Below are positions 54,648 to 63,947 of a DNA stretch of 64,000 nt, piece after piece. How positions within the stretch are numbered: position 1 is the stretch's first letter; each line of letters starts with the position of its first letter. The translations under genes were made by a program, and so were the position numbers. The stretch is taken from the NCBI GenBank assembly GCA_002733495.1, contig NVVV01000001.1, positions 115,795 to 179,794 on the forward strand. The letters are read 5' to 3'. The stretch is from Robiginitomaculum sp. GTDB lineage: Bacteria; Pseudomonadota; Alphaproteobacteria; Caulobacterales; Maricaulaceae. The notes under the pieces were generated by a model that made no database searches, was not told where the DNA came from, and saw nothing but the letters and a program-made list of their open reading frames with translations.

Positions 54648-56729
54648 ATGCGGCCACAAATTCTCTTTCCTCTTTTTGCCGATACAGACGTTCTTGCGGG
54701 TGTGGGGCCGAAGGTTGCGCAAAATCTGGAAAAGCTGGGCGCGCGCCATGTTCTGGATTTGCTGTTCATGATGCCGGTTTCGCTAACCGATCGCCGCTCG
54801 CGGCCCGGCATTGCCAACGCCATTGATGGCCAGATCGCCAGTTTTGAAGTGGAGATAGAAGACCATAACCCACCGCCCCGGCGCGGCCTGCCCTATCGGG
54901 TGCGCGCCTTTGATGACACCGGCTATCTGACCCTGACATGGTTTCACGGTCGCCCGGATTATTTAATGCGCCAATTGCCACCGGGCCAGCGCCGCATTGT
55001 CAGCGGCAAGGTCGAACGCTTTAGCGGCGAAATTCAAATGCTGCACCCGGACTATATTGTGCCGCTTGATCAAGCGGCTGATATTCCCCCAATCGAGCCG
55101 GTTTATCCCATGACCCAAGGATTGGCCGCCAAAACCCTGCGCAAGGCCATTGCCGGGGCGCTGGAGCGCACGCCAACGCTGGACGAATGGATTGATCCGG
55201 GCCTTTTGGCGGAACGAAACTGGCCCGACTGGCGCGCGGCGCTTTTTGCCCTGCACCAGCCCACAGACTTACAGGTTTTGGATGAAGAAAGCCCGGCGCG
55301 CTGCCGTCTGGCCTATGATGAACTTTTGTCGCGCCAACTGGCACTGGCGCTGGTACGAGCCAAACGGCGTGCAAAACCGGGTCTTGCCTTGACCGGCGAT
55401 GGGCGCAAGGTTCAGGCCATACTGGATGCCGCCCCCTTCACGCCGACGGGCGCGCAAACCCGCGTCTTTGCCGAGATCGAGGCCGATATGGCCGCGCCGG
55501 AACGCATGATGCGTCTGTTGCAAGGCGATGTGGGCGCAGGCAAAACCTTTGTTGCGGCATTGGCTGCAGCCCGCGCCGTCGAAGCTGGCGGGCAATGCGC
55601 CCTGATGGCCCCCACGGAAATTTTAGCCCGCCAGCACGCTCGCTCGCTGGCGCCATTATTGGAGGCGGCGGGCTTGCGCCTTGGCATTTTAACCGGGCGC
55701 GACAAGGGCAAGGAACGGGTGCGCATTCTGGCCCAGTTAAAAAGCGGCGACATTGATGTGATTTGCGGCACCCATGCGCTGTTTCAAGACGGGGTGGAGT
55801 TTCACAATCTGGCTTTGGCCATTATTGATGAGCAACACCGTTTTGGCGTTTCTGACCGTTTGCGCCTAAGCCGCAAGGGGGCACGGCCTGACTTGCTGGT
55901 GATGACCGCAACGCCCATTCCGCGCACGCTGGCACTGGCGGTGTATGGGGATATGGATTTATCAAAACTGGATGAAAAACCACCCGGGCGCAAACCCGTC
56001 ACCACGCGGGTGATGCCGCTGGACCGGCTGGAAGATGTGATCAACCGGCTGGGGCAATTGATCCAGGATGGTGGGCGCGCCTATTGGGTTTGCCCACTGG
56101 TTGAGGAAAGCGACAAGGTGGACATGGCCGCCGCCGAGGATCGTTATCACGATATGAAAGCCCGTTTTGGAGACCGCATTGGCCTGATCCATGGCCGTAT
56201 GCCGGCGCAGGAAAAAGAACGCCTGTCGCAAGCCTTCAAGGATGGGGAAATACAAATACTGGTGGCCACCACCGTGGTCGAAGTGGGCATGGATGTGCCT
56301 GAGGCCAGCGTGATGGTAATTGAACAGGCAGAACGCTTTGGTCTGGCGCAATTGCACCAGCTACGGGGCCGCGTCGGGCGTTCAGAACAGCTCTCCGCCT
56401 GTCTTTTGCTCTACAAGCCCCCCCTTAGCGAGACGGCGCGCAAGCGCCTGGAAATCCTGCGCAATACCGATGACGGATTTCTGATTGCCGAAACAGACTG
56501 GCAATTGCGCGGCATGGGCGAATTGCTGGGCATGCGCCAAAGCGGTATGCCGCGCACCCGCTTTGCTCGCCTTGAGCGGGATACGGAGCTTTTAGAAATC
56601 GCCAACACACAGGCGCGCCTGATTGCCCAAACCGACCCGGACTTGACCGGCAAACGCGGCGCGGCTCTGCGCACGCTGCTCTATCTCTTTGAACAGGATC
56701 AGGCGGTGCGCTTGCTCTCGTCAGGCTGA
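54648..56729 (+). CDS. recG: ATP-dependent DNA helicase RecG
   Basis: A 693-residue branch-migration helicase. The N-terminal wedge/OB domain (LTWFHGRPDYLMRQLPPGQR) precedes helicase motifs: LLQGDVGAGKTFVAALAAA (I), LMAPTEILARQHA (Ia), LAIIDEQHRFGVSDRLRL (II), MTATPIPRTLAL (III), VATTVVEVGMDVPEASVMVI (V) and AERFGLAQLHQLRGRVGRSE (VI). It rescues stalled replication forks. Its last 31 bases overlap the convergent DUF502 gene. Confidence 0.97.
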   Translation: MRPQILFPLFADTDVLAGVGPKVAQNLEKLGARHVLDLLFMMPVSLTDRRSRPGIANAIDGQIASFEVEIEDHNPPPRRGLPYRVRAFDDTGYLTLTWFHGRPDYLMRQLPPGQRRIVSGKVERFSGEIQMLHPDYIVPLDQAADIPPIEPVYPMTQGLAAKTLRKAIAGALERTPTLDEWIDPGLLAERNWPDWRAALFALHQPTDLQVLDEESPARCRLAYDELLSRQLALALVRAKRRAKPGLALTGDGRKVQAILDAAPFTPTGAQTRVFAEIEADMAAPERMMRLLQGDVGAGKTFVAALAAARAVEAGGQCALMAPTEILARQHARSLAPLLEAAGLRLGILTGRDKGKERVRILAQLKSGDIDVICGTHALFQDGVEFHNLALAIIDEQHRFGVSDRLRLSRKGARPDLLVMTATPIPRTLALAVYGDMDLSKLDEKPPGRKPVTTRVMPLDRLEDVINRLGQLIQDGGRAYWVCPLVEESDKVDMAAAEDRYHDMKARFGDRIGLIHGRMPAQEKERLSQAFKDGEIQILVATTVVEVGMDVPEASVMVIEQAERFGLAQLHQLRGRVGRSEQLSACLLLYKPPLSETARKRLEILRNTDDGFLIAETDWQLRGMGELLGMRQSGMPRTRFARLERDTELLEIANTQARLIAQTDPDLTGKRGAALRTLLYLFEQDQAVRLLSSG

Positions 56730-57415
56730 CGGCCCGCCCCATTGGGATAGACCAGCCCCGCAGAAAGGATAAGCTTGGCCCCGGCATCCACCGGCATGTC
56801 CAGATAGGTCAGGTTCTTTTTTTTCTCGTAAATCAGAAAGCCCGACGTTGGGTTAGGCGCAGTCGGGATGAACACCCCCACCACATCTTCGCCTAAAGAG
56901 GCCGCAATTTCACCCTGCGCCGGGGCGGAAACAAAGCCCACCGCATAGGTGCCTTTGCGCGGGTATTCAATCAGCACAACTTTGTCAAAAGACTGTTCCT
57001 GTTGTGAAAGAACGGTTTGCACGATCTGTTTAACCGTGCCGTAAATACTGCTGACCAAAGGCACCCGTTCAACAATACGTTCTCCCATACCAATTAGGGA
57101 ACGGCCAAAAATGTTCGCAGTGATTGCCCCCAGAAAGGTCAGCGCCACCACCGAAATAATAAGCCCAAGGCCCGGTATCGCGACGGGAAGGTAGTTTTCT
57201 GGGTTATATTCAGCCGGTATCAACGGCACCACACGCCCATCCACCCAGCGCAAGAAGCTCCAGACCAGCCACAGGGTCGCACCGATAGGCGCAGACACCA
57301 CTATGCCGGTCAGAAAACTGTTGCGCAGCCATAGCAACAGGCCATGACGTTTGGAAGGTTTAACCAGTGTCGTCTGCTCATGTTCTTCATGCTCTTCATT
57401 ATTTTTATTATGCAT
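56699..57415 (-). CDS. DUF502 family membrane protein
   Basis: About 238 residues: a charged N-terminus (NNEEHEEHEQ), two membrane helices (NSFLTGIVVSAPIGATLWLVW; LPVAIPGLGLIISVVALTFLGAI) and the DUF502 core (VERVPLVSSIYGTVKQIVQT, VVLIEYPRKGTYAVGFVS, VFIPTAPNPTSGFLI). Function unknown. ATG 57415 after GGTGAGAAA is chosen over the track's 57457. The recG-DUF502 neighbourhood recurs in alphaproteobacteria. The two reading frames overlap tail to tail by 31 bases. Confidence 0.85.
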   Translation of the reverse strand: MHNKNNEEHEEHEQTTLVKPSKRHGLLLWLRNSFLTGIVVSAPIGATLWLVWSFLRWVDGRVVPLIPAEYNPENYLPVAIPGLGLIISVVALTFLGAITANIFGRSLIGMGERIVERVPLVSSIYGTVKQIVQTVLSQQEQSFDKVVLIEYPRKGTYAVGFVSAPAQGEIAASLGEDVVGVFIPTAPNPTSGFLIYEKKKNLTYLDMPVDAGAKLILSAGLVYPNGAGRQPDESKRTA

Positions 57416-57540
57416 TTTCTCACCAATGATGCGGCCTATGCCGTAAATGGGGTGCAATTGCGCCCAAACAAGTCCACATTTGTCACTCTATATAGACCCT
57501 GTGGCACAATTATGCTCTGATTCGGGCACGGAAATGAGAC

Positions 57541-58722
57541 ATGAACAGACCGAGCGATAAAATCATCCAATACAGCCTTTATGGTGCAGCGGCCTTTGTG
57601 GTCCTTCTGACGCTCTTTGCCTTTGTGTCGCGAGATAATCTTTTTCGATTCCTGAATGATCCGCGCATTCCCTTTCAGACGTATATCCCCCCCGCAGCTC
57701 CGGATTATACCGACCCGGCGGCCTGGCTGATCCCCCCGCAGGCGACCAAAGAGGCCAGCGTTTTTGTGGTGCTGCCCACCAGTTATTGGGGCGGCAAGAA
57801 CTGGAACATGCCATTGGGCAGCGACGTAGGCGTGGCACGCCTGAAACGCGTGGCCCTGCCCAATTGGGCAGCCCCCTTTGCCGATGCAGGCACCATCGCT
57901 GTGCCGCTTTATCGGGCGGCCTCGCTTTATTCCTTTCTCACCGTGCGCGGCGATGCCCGCGAAGCGCGCAGTCTAGCCTATCGCGATGTTCTGACCGCCT
58001 TTGATGTCTTTCTTGCCAAAACCGGCGACAAGGGGCCGATTATACTGGTCGGAGTGGAACAAGGCGGCCTGCATGTGTTGGGCCTGTTACAGGACCGCTT
58101 TAACGATCCCTATGTACGCGAACGGCTGGCCGTCGCCTATGTGGTGGATTTTGCCGTACCGCTGGACCTCTTTGATGGGGCGCTTAGCGGCCTTGCCCCT
58201 TGCGCCAACAAGGAGGATTCGCGCTGCATTGTCACCTATGGCGCGTTTCATCCAAAAGAAAAATCAGAGATCACACGTTTTACCGATCGCAGCATGGTGT
58301 GGGGCCAAAATGGCCTGTTGCAACAGGTCAAGGACCGCCCGCTGGCCTGTGTGAACCCCTTGCTTGGTGGGACCAGCACAGACTTTGCCCCCAAACGCCT
58401 GCACAAGGGCGCCGTCGCCGCCACCGGGCTGGAATGGGGCGCCACACCCGCCCCCATGCCCGCGCAAACCTCGGCGCAGTGCGTGGATGGGATTTTGCTG
58501 GTTGATCGGCCAAAATCACACGCCTTGCGCAAGCCATTGGGGTTTGGCAAACGCTTTAAGCCCGATCCGTTCAATCTTTTTTATGAAGACCTTTCCAGCG
58601 ATGCCAAGCGTCGGGTGGACAATCTGAACAAACGTTTTGCCATTGAGGGCCGTCTGGCTCCGCCCTTTAAAAACGCGATTGAAATCATCGACAGCCCGAT
58701 CCGCAGCGTGCCCGGGGGCTAA
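57541..58722 (+). CDS. DUF3089 alpha/beta-hydrolase-like protein without nucleophile serine
   Basis: A 393-residue protein with an N-terminal membrane anchor (AAAFVVLLTLFAF, about 16-28) and the DUF3089 alpha/beta-hydrolase fold: VFVVLPTSYWGGKNWNMPLG, IAVPLYRAASLYSFL and the C-terminal NLFYEDL. In the members I know the nucleophile elbow reads GHSQG; here it is VGVEQGGLH, with Glu at 173 in place of Ser. The protein is full length and otherwise intact, so it may be a non-catalytic or repurposed member. It stands alone, divergent from the DUF502 gene. Confidence 0.8.
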   Translation: MNRPSDKIIQYSLYGAAAFVVLLTLFAFVSRDNLFRFLNDPRIPFQTYIPPAAPDYTDPAAWLIPPQATKEASVFVVLPTSYWGGKNWNMPLGSDVGVARLKRVALPNWAAPFADAGTIAVPLYRAASLYSFLTVRGDAREARSLAYRDVLTAFDVFLAKTGDKGPIILVGVEQGGLHVLGLLQDRFNDPYVRERLAVAYVVDFAVPLDLFDGALSGLAPCANKEDSRCIVTYGAFHPKEKSEITRFTDRSMVWGQNGLLQQVKDRPLACVNPLLGGTSTDFAPKRLHKGAVAATGLEWGATPAPMPAQTSAQCVDGILLVDRPKSHALRKPLGFGKRFKPDPFNLFYEDLSSDAKRRVDNLNKRFAIEGRLAPPFKNAIEIIDSPIRSVPGG

Positions 58723-58725
58723 CCT

Positions 58726-59109
58726 TCAGATATTTTGCCCAATCCGCCACAACACGCCCGTGGGATCAATAACAACAAAATCGCGCATGCCCCAAGGCTG
58801 GTCTTCGACCTGGGTAATCTTAACATTATATTTTTCGCCAAGGCCTGATGACATAACTTTCCGGAACCAGGCATCCACATCCTCAACCAACAAATGCATC
58901 ATGAAATTATTTGCGTGATCAGCAACGTAAAAGTCTTGCAACAAGAAGCTGCAATTTCTGTGATGAAAATATGCCATCCCGTCGGAATCCCAGCCTTTGG
59001 TAAAACCCATGTCTTGATAAAATGACTTGGAAAGCTCAAAGTCTTTGCAAGGAATAAACGCCTTGATTTCTACCGATTTCAAATTTCTCATAGTTTTCAC
59101 TTTTATCAT
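58726..59109 (-). CDS. VOC family protein
   Basis: A 127-residue vicinal-oxygen-chelate fold protein (glyoxalase / bleomycin-resistance-like). Paired beta-alpha-beta-beta-beta units: VEIKAFIPCKDFELSKSFYQ with MAYFHHRNCSFLLQ, and NNFMMHLLVEDVDAWFRKVM with DFVVIDPTGVLWRI. Potential metal ligands include the His-Glu pairs of these strands. Substrate unknown. It converges on the DUF3089 gene with a three-base gap. Confidence 0.85.
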   Translation of the reverse strand: MIKVKTMRNLKSVEIKAFIPCKDFELSKSFYQDMGFTKGWDSDGMAYFHHRNCSFLLQDFYVADHANNFMMHLLVEDVDAWFRKVMSSGLGEKYNVKITQVEDQPWGMRDFVVIDPTGVLWRIGQNI

Positions 59110-59119
59110 TTGACGTGTT

Positions 59120-60094
59120 TTATCGGCGAGTCGGCGGCGTGATGATGTTTAGCGTTCCGGCCACTTCATTGGTGACATAGATTTTGCCACCAAATTCACG
59201 CATGACAATGGGCTGTTGCCCCGTGACTAGCGCCCCAATGACGGCTTTGCTAGCCATGTCGATCACGCTCACCGTGTCCCCGCCGGCATTGTTGACGTAG
59301 GCAAAACGCCCGCCATCGCCGGTTAAAACCGCAAACGGGCGCGGCCCAAGGCCTGTTGTGCGGTAGGTATCTTGATAATCCCCTGTATTAATCCATAAAA
59401 CCACGTCATTACAGGCCGCCAGATACCATTTTTCGTCGGCGGAGAGATCGCCGCCCTCTGGCTCTGCACAATTGCCAATATGCGCCAGCTCGCGTCCCTG
59501 AACCAGATCATAAACCTGCACAGCATTTTCACCGCGAAGCGGAATAAAGGCGACGGAGCCATCCGCCAGAACCGATGCGGGATATGGGCGTTTTCCGGTT
59601 TTTACAATCTGAATATCTGTGCCGGTTTGCGCATTAAAAAGCGTCAATTGATCAGCAAACTCGCTAACGATTGACCATTTTCCCTGACCTTTATAATTTG
59701 AGAACAAGGACGGACTTTTGCCAGCCTCTATGCTTTGCAAAATTTTGCCGCTTTCATTCACCCGCACCACGGCGGTGCTCATGAATTGCGCCACCCAATA
59801 GCCACCACCCGGTGCCGGACGAGCGTCCAGTGGTGTATTGGCCACCGCAATTGAAGGTAGAAATTCTGGTGCACCGCCAAAGCTATCCAGATCAAGACGC
59901 GCCAGCCTGTCTTCGCCGGAAACCGCAATGACAAGGCTTTGTCCCAATTTCCACATACCATGTGGCGCATCACCGATTTTAATGGGCGAGGACACCCTGA
60001 ACTGGTCAATGATGCTCTTTGTCTTCGCGCCCTGCGCATTTGCCGCCACGGCGCCTATAAGAAAAGCCAGTAACCCGAGAACCAATGTGCGCAT
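59120..60094 (-). CDS. Secreted YncE-like beta-propeller protein
   Basis: About 324 residues. A signal peptide (VLGLLAFLIGAVAANAQG) precedes repeats of a seven-bladed propeller: GQSLVIAVSGEDRLARLDLD, GYWVAQFMSTAVVRVNESGK, DQLTLFNAQTGTDIQIVKTG, GENAVQVYDLVQGRELAHIG, DTVSVIDMASKAVIGALVTG, as in YVTN/YncE proteins. ATG 60094 with GGGGGAAAAC upstream replaces the track start 60151. Function unknown; such proteins often act in the periplasm. It lies ten bases before the VOC gene. Confidence 0.8.
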   Translation of the reverse strand: MRTLVLGLLAFLIGAVAANAQGAKTKSIIDQFRVSSPIKIGDAPHGMWKLGQSLVIAVSGEDRLARLDLDSFGGAPEFLPSIAVANTPLDARPAPGGGYWVAQFMSTAVVRVNESGKILQSIEAGKSPSLFSNYKGQGKWSIVSEFADQLTLFNAQTGTDIQIVKTGKRPYPASVLADGSVAFIPLRGENAVQVYDLVQGRELAHIGNCAEPEGGDLSADEKWYLAACNDVVLWINTGDYQDTYRTTGLGPRPFAVLTGDGGRFAYVNNAGGDTVSVIDMASKAVIGALVTGQQPIVMREFGGKIYVTNEVAGTLNIITPPTRR

Positions 60095-60208
60095 GTTTTC
60101 CCCCAAGCATTCAAATGCTATCCTGCATAACCGTATGGGCGAACAAGGCAAGTCGCGCCCATCATCCTTGTCTACAACAACGCGTGAGATAAAGAAATTT
60201 ATCTTTAA

Positions 60209-60610
60209 TTACAACACAGTGGCAACGCGCCCAAGGGCCGCGCGCGCGGCCTCTTCCTGATTGGCTTTGACAAACAGATAATCCGTATCGTGCGTGGAAA
60301 GCGCATAGAGGCTAATGTCGGCCTCGGCCAGCGCGCCGCTAAGCCGTGCCAATATGCCTACCAGCGCAAAATCCAGAACACCCAGCACCCGAAAGCCGAC
60401 CCAGCTGCTTTCGCATTGATCCACCGTCAGGTTTCGCCCTTCAGGGTAGACCAGTGAGAGTTCATCATCGGAACGGGTTACCGAAACGAACCCCTCCCCG
60501 GCAAAAAAATCTACCGGGATAGCGCTTTGAGGTCCAAGACGTGCCACGCAATAGCGCCCGGGCATAAGCGCAAGGCGCAGCGCGGGATCAGACTGTTTTT
60601 GATTTGGCAC
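60209..60610 (-). CDS. ACT-domain protein
   Basis: A 133-residue protein of the ACT_7 type: MPGRYCVARLGPQSAIPVDF, then ESSWVGFRVLGVLDFALVGI (the strand-helix entry of the second ACT unit) and LARLSGALAEADISLYALST, DYLFVKANQEEAARAAL. These small proteins usually bind amino acids and regulate enzymes or expression. Its start overlaps the clpA stop by 23 bases. No partner enzyme is visible nearby. Confidence 0.8.
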   Translation of the reverse strand: MPNQKQSDPALRLALMPGRYCVARLGPQSAIPVDFFAGEGFVSVTRSDDELSLVYPEGRNLTVDQCESSWVGFRVLGVLDFALVGILARLSGALAEADISLYALSTHDTDYLFVKANQEEAARAALGRVATVL

Positions 60611-62918
60611 GGGATTTTTTACGGGGCTTGGCCGCCGCTTTGCGTTTTGGCTCTTCGGGAAAAATATCGAACTTCAACTTGTCTTTGTCCTCTTGGTCAA
60701 TATCCACTTTCACCAGGCCGCCGTTTTTCAGCTCGCCAAACAAAATGGCGTCTGAAAGCGGTTTCTTGATGTGCTCCTGTATGGTGCGCGACAGGGGTCG
60801 TGCGCCAAAGGCCTCGTCATAGCCCTGGCCACCCAACCAGTCACGGGCGGCGTCGGTAAGCTCGAAGCTGATATTGCGCTCTTCGAGCTGGAATTCCAAC
60901 TGCATCATAAACTTCTCGACCACCCGACCAATGGTATCCTGACCCAGCGCGCTAAAGGCGATGGTGTCATCCAGACGATTGCGAAATTCCGGCGCGAACA
61001 GCCGTTTGATGGCTTCGGTATCTTCGCCTTCGCGCTTGCCCCGGCCAAAGCCGATGGCATTTTTCGCCGCATCGGCCGCCCCGGCATTGGTGGTCATGAT
61101 CAGGATCACATTGCGAAAATCAACGCGCTTGCCGTTAGAATCGGTCAGCGTGCCGTTATCCATCACTTGCAGGAGTATATTGAACACATCGGCATGGGCT
61201 TTTTCGATCTCATCGAGCAACAGCACGCAATGCGGATGCTGATCAACCTGCTGGGTCAGCAAGCCGCCCTGATCAAAGCCGACATAGCCCGGCGGGGCAC
61301 CGATCAGGCGCGCCACGCTGTGCCGTTCCATGTATTCAGACATATCAAAGCGCAACAACTCGACCCCAAGGATCGAAGCCAATTGCCGCGCCACTTCGGT
61401 TTTACCAACCCCGGTGGGGCCGGAAAAGAGGTAACAGCCAATGGGTTTTTCCGGTTCACGCAGACCTGCCCGGGCCATTTTAATGGCCGATGCCACCTGG
61501 GAAATGGCTTTGTCCTGACCAAACACAACACGGGCCAGATCGTCCTTGAGATTGCGCAGAGACTTTTCATCATTCTTGGAGACGGACTTGGCCGGAATGC
61601 GCGCCATTTTGGCGACGATGATCTCTATATCCTTGACGCCAATGGTTTTTTTACGCCGTGAGGGCGGTAATAAACGCTGGCCCGCGCCCACTTCGTCGAT
61701 CACATCAATGGCCTTGTCTGGCAATTTTCGATCATTGATATAACGCGACGACAGGGTCACAGCGGTTTTTAGCGCGTCCAGCGTATAGCGCACATCGTGG
61801 AATTTCTCGAAATAGGGCTTCAAGCCCGCAAGAATTTTGACGGTATCGTCCTCACTGGGTTCCACCACATCAATTTTCTGGAACCGTCGCGCCAGCGCCC
61901 GGTCTTTTTCAAAATGCTGGCGGTGTTCTTTATAGCTGGTCGAGCCCATGCAGCGCAGGGTCCCTGATTGCAGAGCCGGTTTTAGAAGGTTCGAGGCGTC
62001 CATGGCCCCGCCAGACGTGGCCCCGGCCCCAATCACCGTATGAATTTCATCAATAAAGAGGATGGCCCCTTCGGTCGCTTCCAGTTCCTTGACCACGGTT
62101 TTCAGCCGTTCCTCGAAGTCACCGCGATAGCGTGTGCCAGCCAGCAAGGATCCCATATCCAGCGAAAAAATGGTGCATTCACGCAAAATTTCCGGGGTTT
62201 TGCCCTCGATAATATTGCGCGCCAGCCCTTCAGCAATGGCGGTTTTGCCCACGCCGGGATCGCCAACCAGAAGCGGGTTGTTTTTGCGGCGTCGGCACAG
62301 AACCTGAATACAGCGCTCCACCTCAGCGGTGCGGCCAATCAGCGGATCAATATCCCCGGCCCTGGCCTTTTCATTGAGGTTGACGCAATAGCTTTGCAGG
62401 GCCGTTGGCTCTTTTGGCGTTTGAACCTCGTCATCATCATCGTCATCATCAAAGAGCGCGATGGGCGGGCTGTCCTGTCCCTTGGGCACACCGTGGGACA
62501 GATAACGCACCACATCAAAGCGAGTGACATCCACCTCGTGCAAAAAGAACACCGCATGGCTTTCGCGCGCCGCATAAAGCGCAACCAGCACATTGGCACC
62601 AGAGACTTCGTCGCGATTGGCAGACTGGACATGAATAACGGCCCGTTGCACCACTTTGTGAAAACCGGCGGTGGGCCGCGCATCGCCATTGTGGTTTTCC
62701 ACCACCAGAGTTTGCAAATCCCCATCAATGTAGTCCAGCACGCTTTCGCGCAAAGCCTCCATATCCGCTTCGCAGGATTTGAACACCTCAACCGCGTCCT
62801 CATCATCCATCAGGCTGAGCAGCAAATGCTCCAGCGTGACATATTCGTGGCGGCGCGCGTTCGCATAGGCGACGGCGCGTTGCAGGCTTTCTTCAAGGGC
62901 TGGGGTGAATGAGGGCAA
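60588..62918 (-). CDS. clpA: ATP-dependent Clp protease ATPase subunit ClpA
   Basis: A 776-residue AAA+ unfoldase that feeds substrates to ClpP. The N-domain (LEESLQRAVAYANARRHEYV) binds ClpS; D1 has NPLLVGDPGVGKTAIAEGL and D2 has CYLFSGPTGVGKTEVARQL, each with a Walker B (ILFIDEIH; LLLDEIEKAH). An acidic DDDDDDE stretch (about 152-158) lies in the inter-domain linker, and the tail is rich in Lys/Arg/Ala. It lies 23 bases after clpS, which supports N-end-rule degradation by this pair. Confidence 0.97.
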   Translation of the reverse strand: MPSFTPALEESLQRAVAYANARRHEYVTLEHLLLSLMDDEDAVEVFKSCEADMEALRESVLDYIDGDLQTLVVENHNGDARPTAGFHKVVQRAVIHVQSANRDEVSGANVLVALYAARESHAVFFLHEVDVTRFDVVRYLSHGVPKGQDSPPIALFDDDDDDDEVQTPKEPTALQSYCVNLNEKARAGDIDPLIGRTAEVERCIQVLCRRRKNNPLLVGDPGVGKTAIAEGLARNIIEGKTPEILRECTIFSLDMGSLLAGTRYRGDFEERLKTVVKELEATEGAILFIDEIHTVIGAGATSGGAMDASNLLKPALQSGTLRCMGSTSYKEHRQHFEKDRALARRFQKIDVVEPSEDDTVKILAGLKPYFEKFHDVRYTLDALKTAVTLSSRYINDRKLPDKAIDVIDEVGAGQRLLPPSRRKKTIGVKDIEIIVAKMARIPAKSVSKNDEKSLRNLKDDLARVVFGQDKAISQVASAIKMARAGLREPEKPIGCYLFSGPTGVGKTEVARQLASILGVELLRFDMSEYMERHSVARLIGAPPGYVGFDQGGLLTQQVDQHPHCVLLLDEIEKAHADVFNILLQVMDNGTLTDSNGKRVDFRNVILIMTTNAGAADAAKNAIGFGRGKREGEDTEAIKRLFAPEFRNRLDDTIAFSALGQDTIGRVVEKFMMQLEFQLEERNISFELTDAARDWLGGQGYDEAFGARPLSRTIQEHIKKPLSDAILFGELKNGGLVKVDIDQEDKDKLKFDIFPEEPKRKAAAKPRKKSRAKSKTV

Positions 62919-62941
62919 TAATATCTCCGGTTATTCGTGGT

Positions 62942-63295
62942 TCAGGCTTTTTCCATCGTGCATTGCAAAGGGTGTTCGTGTTGGCGCGCAAGGGCATCAA
63001 CCTGCGCCACCTTGGTCTCGGCCACATCAAAGGAATAGACGCCGCAAACCCCGACGCCGCTTTGGTGCACGTTTAGCATCACCGCCACAGCTTCATCACG
63101 GGTTTTGTGGAAAATCTGCTCCAGAATTTCGACAACAAATTCCATCGGCGTGTAATCATCATTAATCAGCAAAACCCGATACATGGAGGGACGCCGGGTA
63201 CGCGTGCGCGTCTTTTCAACGACACCGATCTGGGGGCCATCGCCCTCGTCATGGTCGTTCTTATCGCCCGCTATAATGTTTTTTCGCTCACTCAC
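62942..63295 (-). CDS. clpS: Clp protease adaptor ClpS
   Basis: About 117 residues. The core [20 protein letters not shown] with [20 protein letters not shown] and [20 protein letters not shown] forms the ClpS fold and the pocket that binds N-terminal degron residues. It hands N-end-rule substrates to ClpA. GTG 63295 has GGCGGAAAATAAGC upstream and is preferred; the track start at 63325 (TTG) and ATG 63322 are alternatives. An acidic N-terminal tail ([11 protein letters not shown]) matches what is known for ClpS. Confidence 0.92.
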   Translation of the reverse strand: MSERKNIIAGDKNDHDEGDGPQIGVVEKTRTRTRRPSMYRVLLINDDYTPMEFVVEILEQIFHKTRDEAVAVMLNVHQSGVGVCGVYSFDVAETKVAQVDALARQHEHPLQCTMEKA

Positions 63296-63470
63296 GCTTA
63301 TTTTCCGCCACCTGAATACCATCAACCTGCATCATAGATATAAATAGGTTAGTTGTGGCCGATGAAAAGAGCAAATACTGGCAATTTTACGGCAAAGCGT
63401 GAAATGGGGCGTAATTATCTGTTTTGGGTTGAAATATTTCTGCCTTGGCCAGCCCTACAAAAAAAGCGCC

Positions 63471-63494
63471 GCACGTTCGCACGACGCCTTTAAC
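63471..63494 (-). terminator. Terminator after the M23 peptidase gene
   Basis: On the minus strand a GC-rich stem (GCGTCG / CGGCGC) is followed by seven T residues, 15 bases past the M23 stop. Confidence 0.6.
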
Positions 63495-63508
63495 TGCTTG
63501 AACTCTGC

Positions 63509-63901
63509 TTATTGCTGGACCGGCCAGACGTTAAGCGGGTCTACCCGCTCGCCAGCCTTGAATGTCTCTATATGCACGTGCGGGCCAGTGCTTTTGCCAG
63601 TATTACCAACGGCGGCAATACGCATGCCTTTCTGGACGCGTTGCCCCTGTTGAACCTCATAGCTATCAAGATGCGCGAACAGTGTTTGTGTTTTGCTAGA
63701 CGATTGAAAGACCAGCACTTTGCCATAGGCAGGCTTGCCATCATAAATATCCGTCGCGGCGACAATGACCCCATTGCTGGGTGCATATATTGGCGTGCCC
63801 TGAGGAGCGGCAATGTCTATACCATTATGCTTTTTTGCCTTGCCCGTTTTAAACGGATCATACGACTTGCCATAAGGCGCGCTTATATGGCCCGAAACCA
63901 T
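63509..63901 (-). CDS. M23 (LytM) peptidase domain protein, probably 5'-truncated
   Basis: About 130 residues consisting only of the C-terminal LytM domain of a peptidoglycan endopeptidase. Zinc ligands are present: HNGIDIAAPQGTPIYAP (His, Asp) and STGPHVHIETF (His-x-His). There is no signal peptide or coiled-coil region, which almost all M23 enzymes carry. In frame upstream a TAG stop lies in an inverted repeat that replaces the expected 5' part. ATG 63901 or TTG 63910 could start it, but a cytosolic M23 domain would be unlikely to work, so it may be a gene remnant. Confidence 0.7.
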   Translation of the reverse strand: MVSGHISAPYGKSYDPFKTGKAKKHNGIDIAAPQGTPIYAPSNGVIVAATDIYDGKPAYGKVLVFQSSSKTQTLFAHLDSYEVQQGQRVQKGMRIAAVGNTGKSTGPHVHIETFKAGERVDPLNVWPVQQ

Positions 63902-63913
63902 AAAACACAAGGT

Positions 63914-63947
63914 GCTAACCTAGATAAGAAGGATTATCTAGGTTAGC
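63914..63947. repeat. Inverted repeat upstream of the M23 domain
   Basis: CTAACCTAGATAA / TTATCTAGGTTAG arms of 13 bases with a GAAGGA spacer. On the minus strand it is preceded by GTCATTCCG, resembling the ends of family A repeats, so it could be a diverged family A element. Confidence 0.75.

Noticed and set aside
62040-62912. 290-codon ORF antisense to clpA
   Set aside because: A shadow of the strongly conserved clpA frame; the composition (His/Gln/Arg-rich) is typical of antisense frames in GC-rich DNA.
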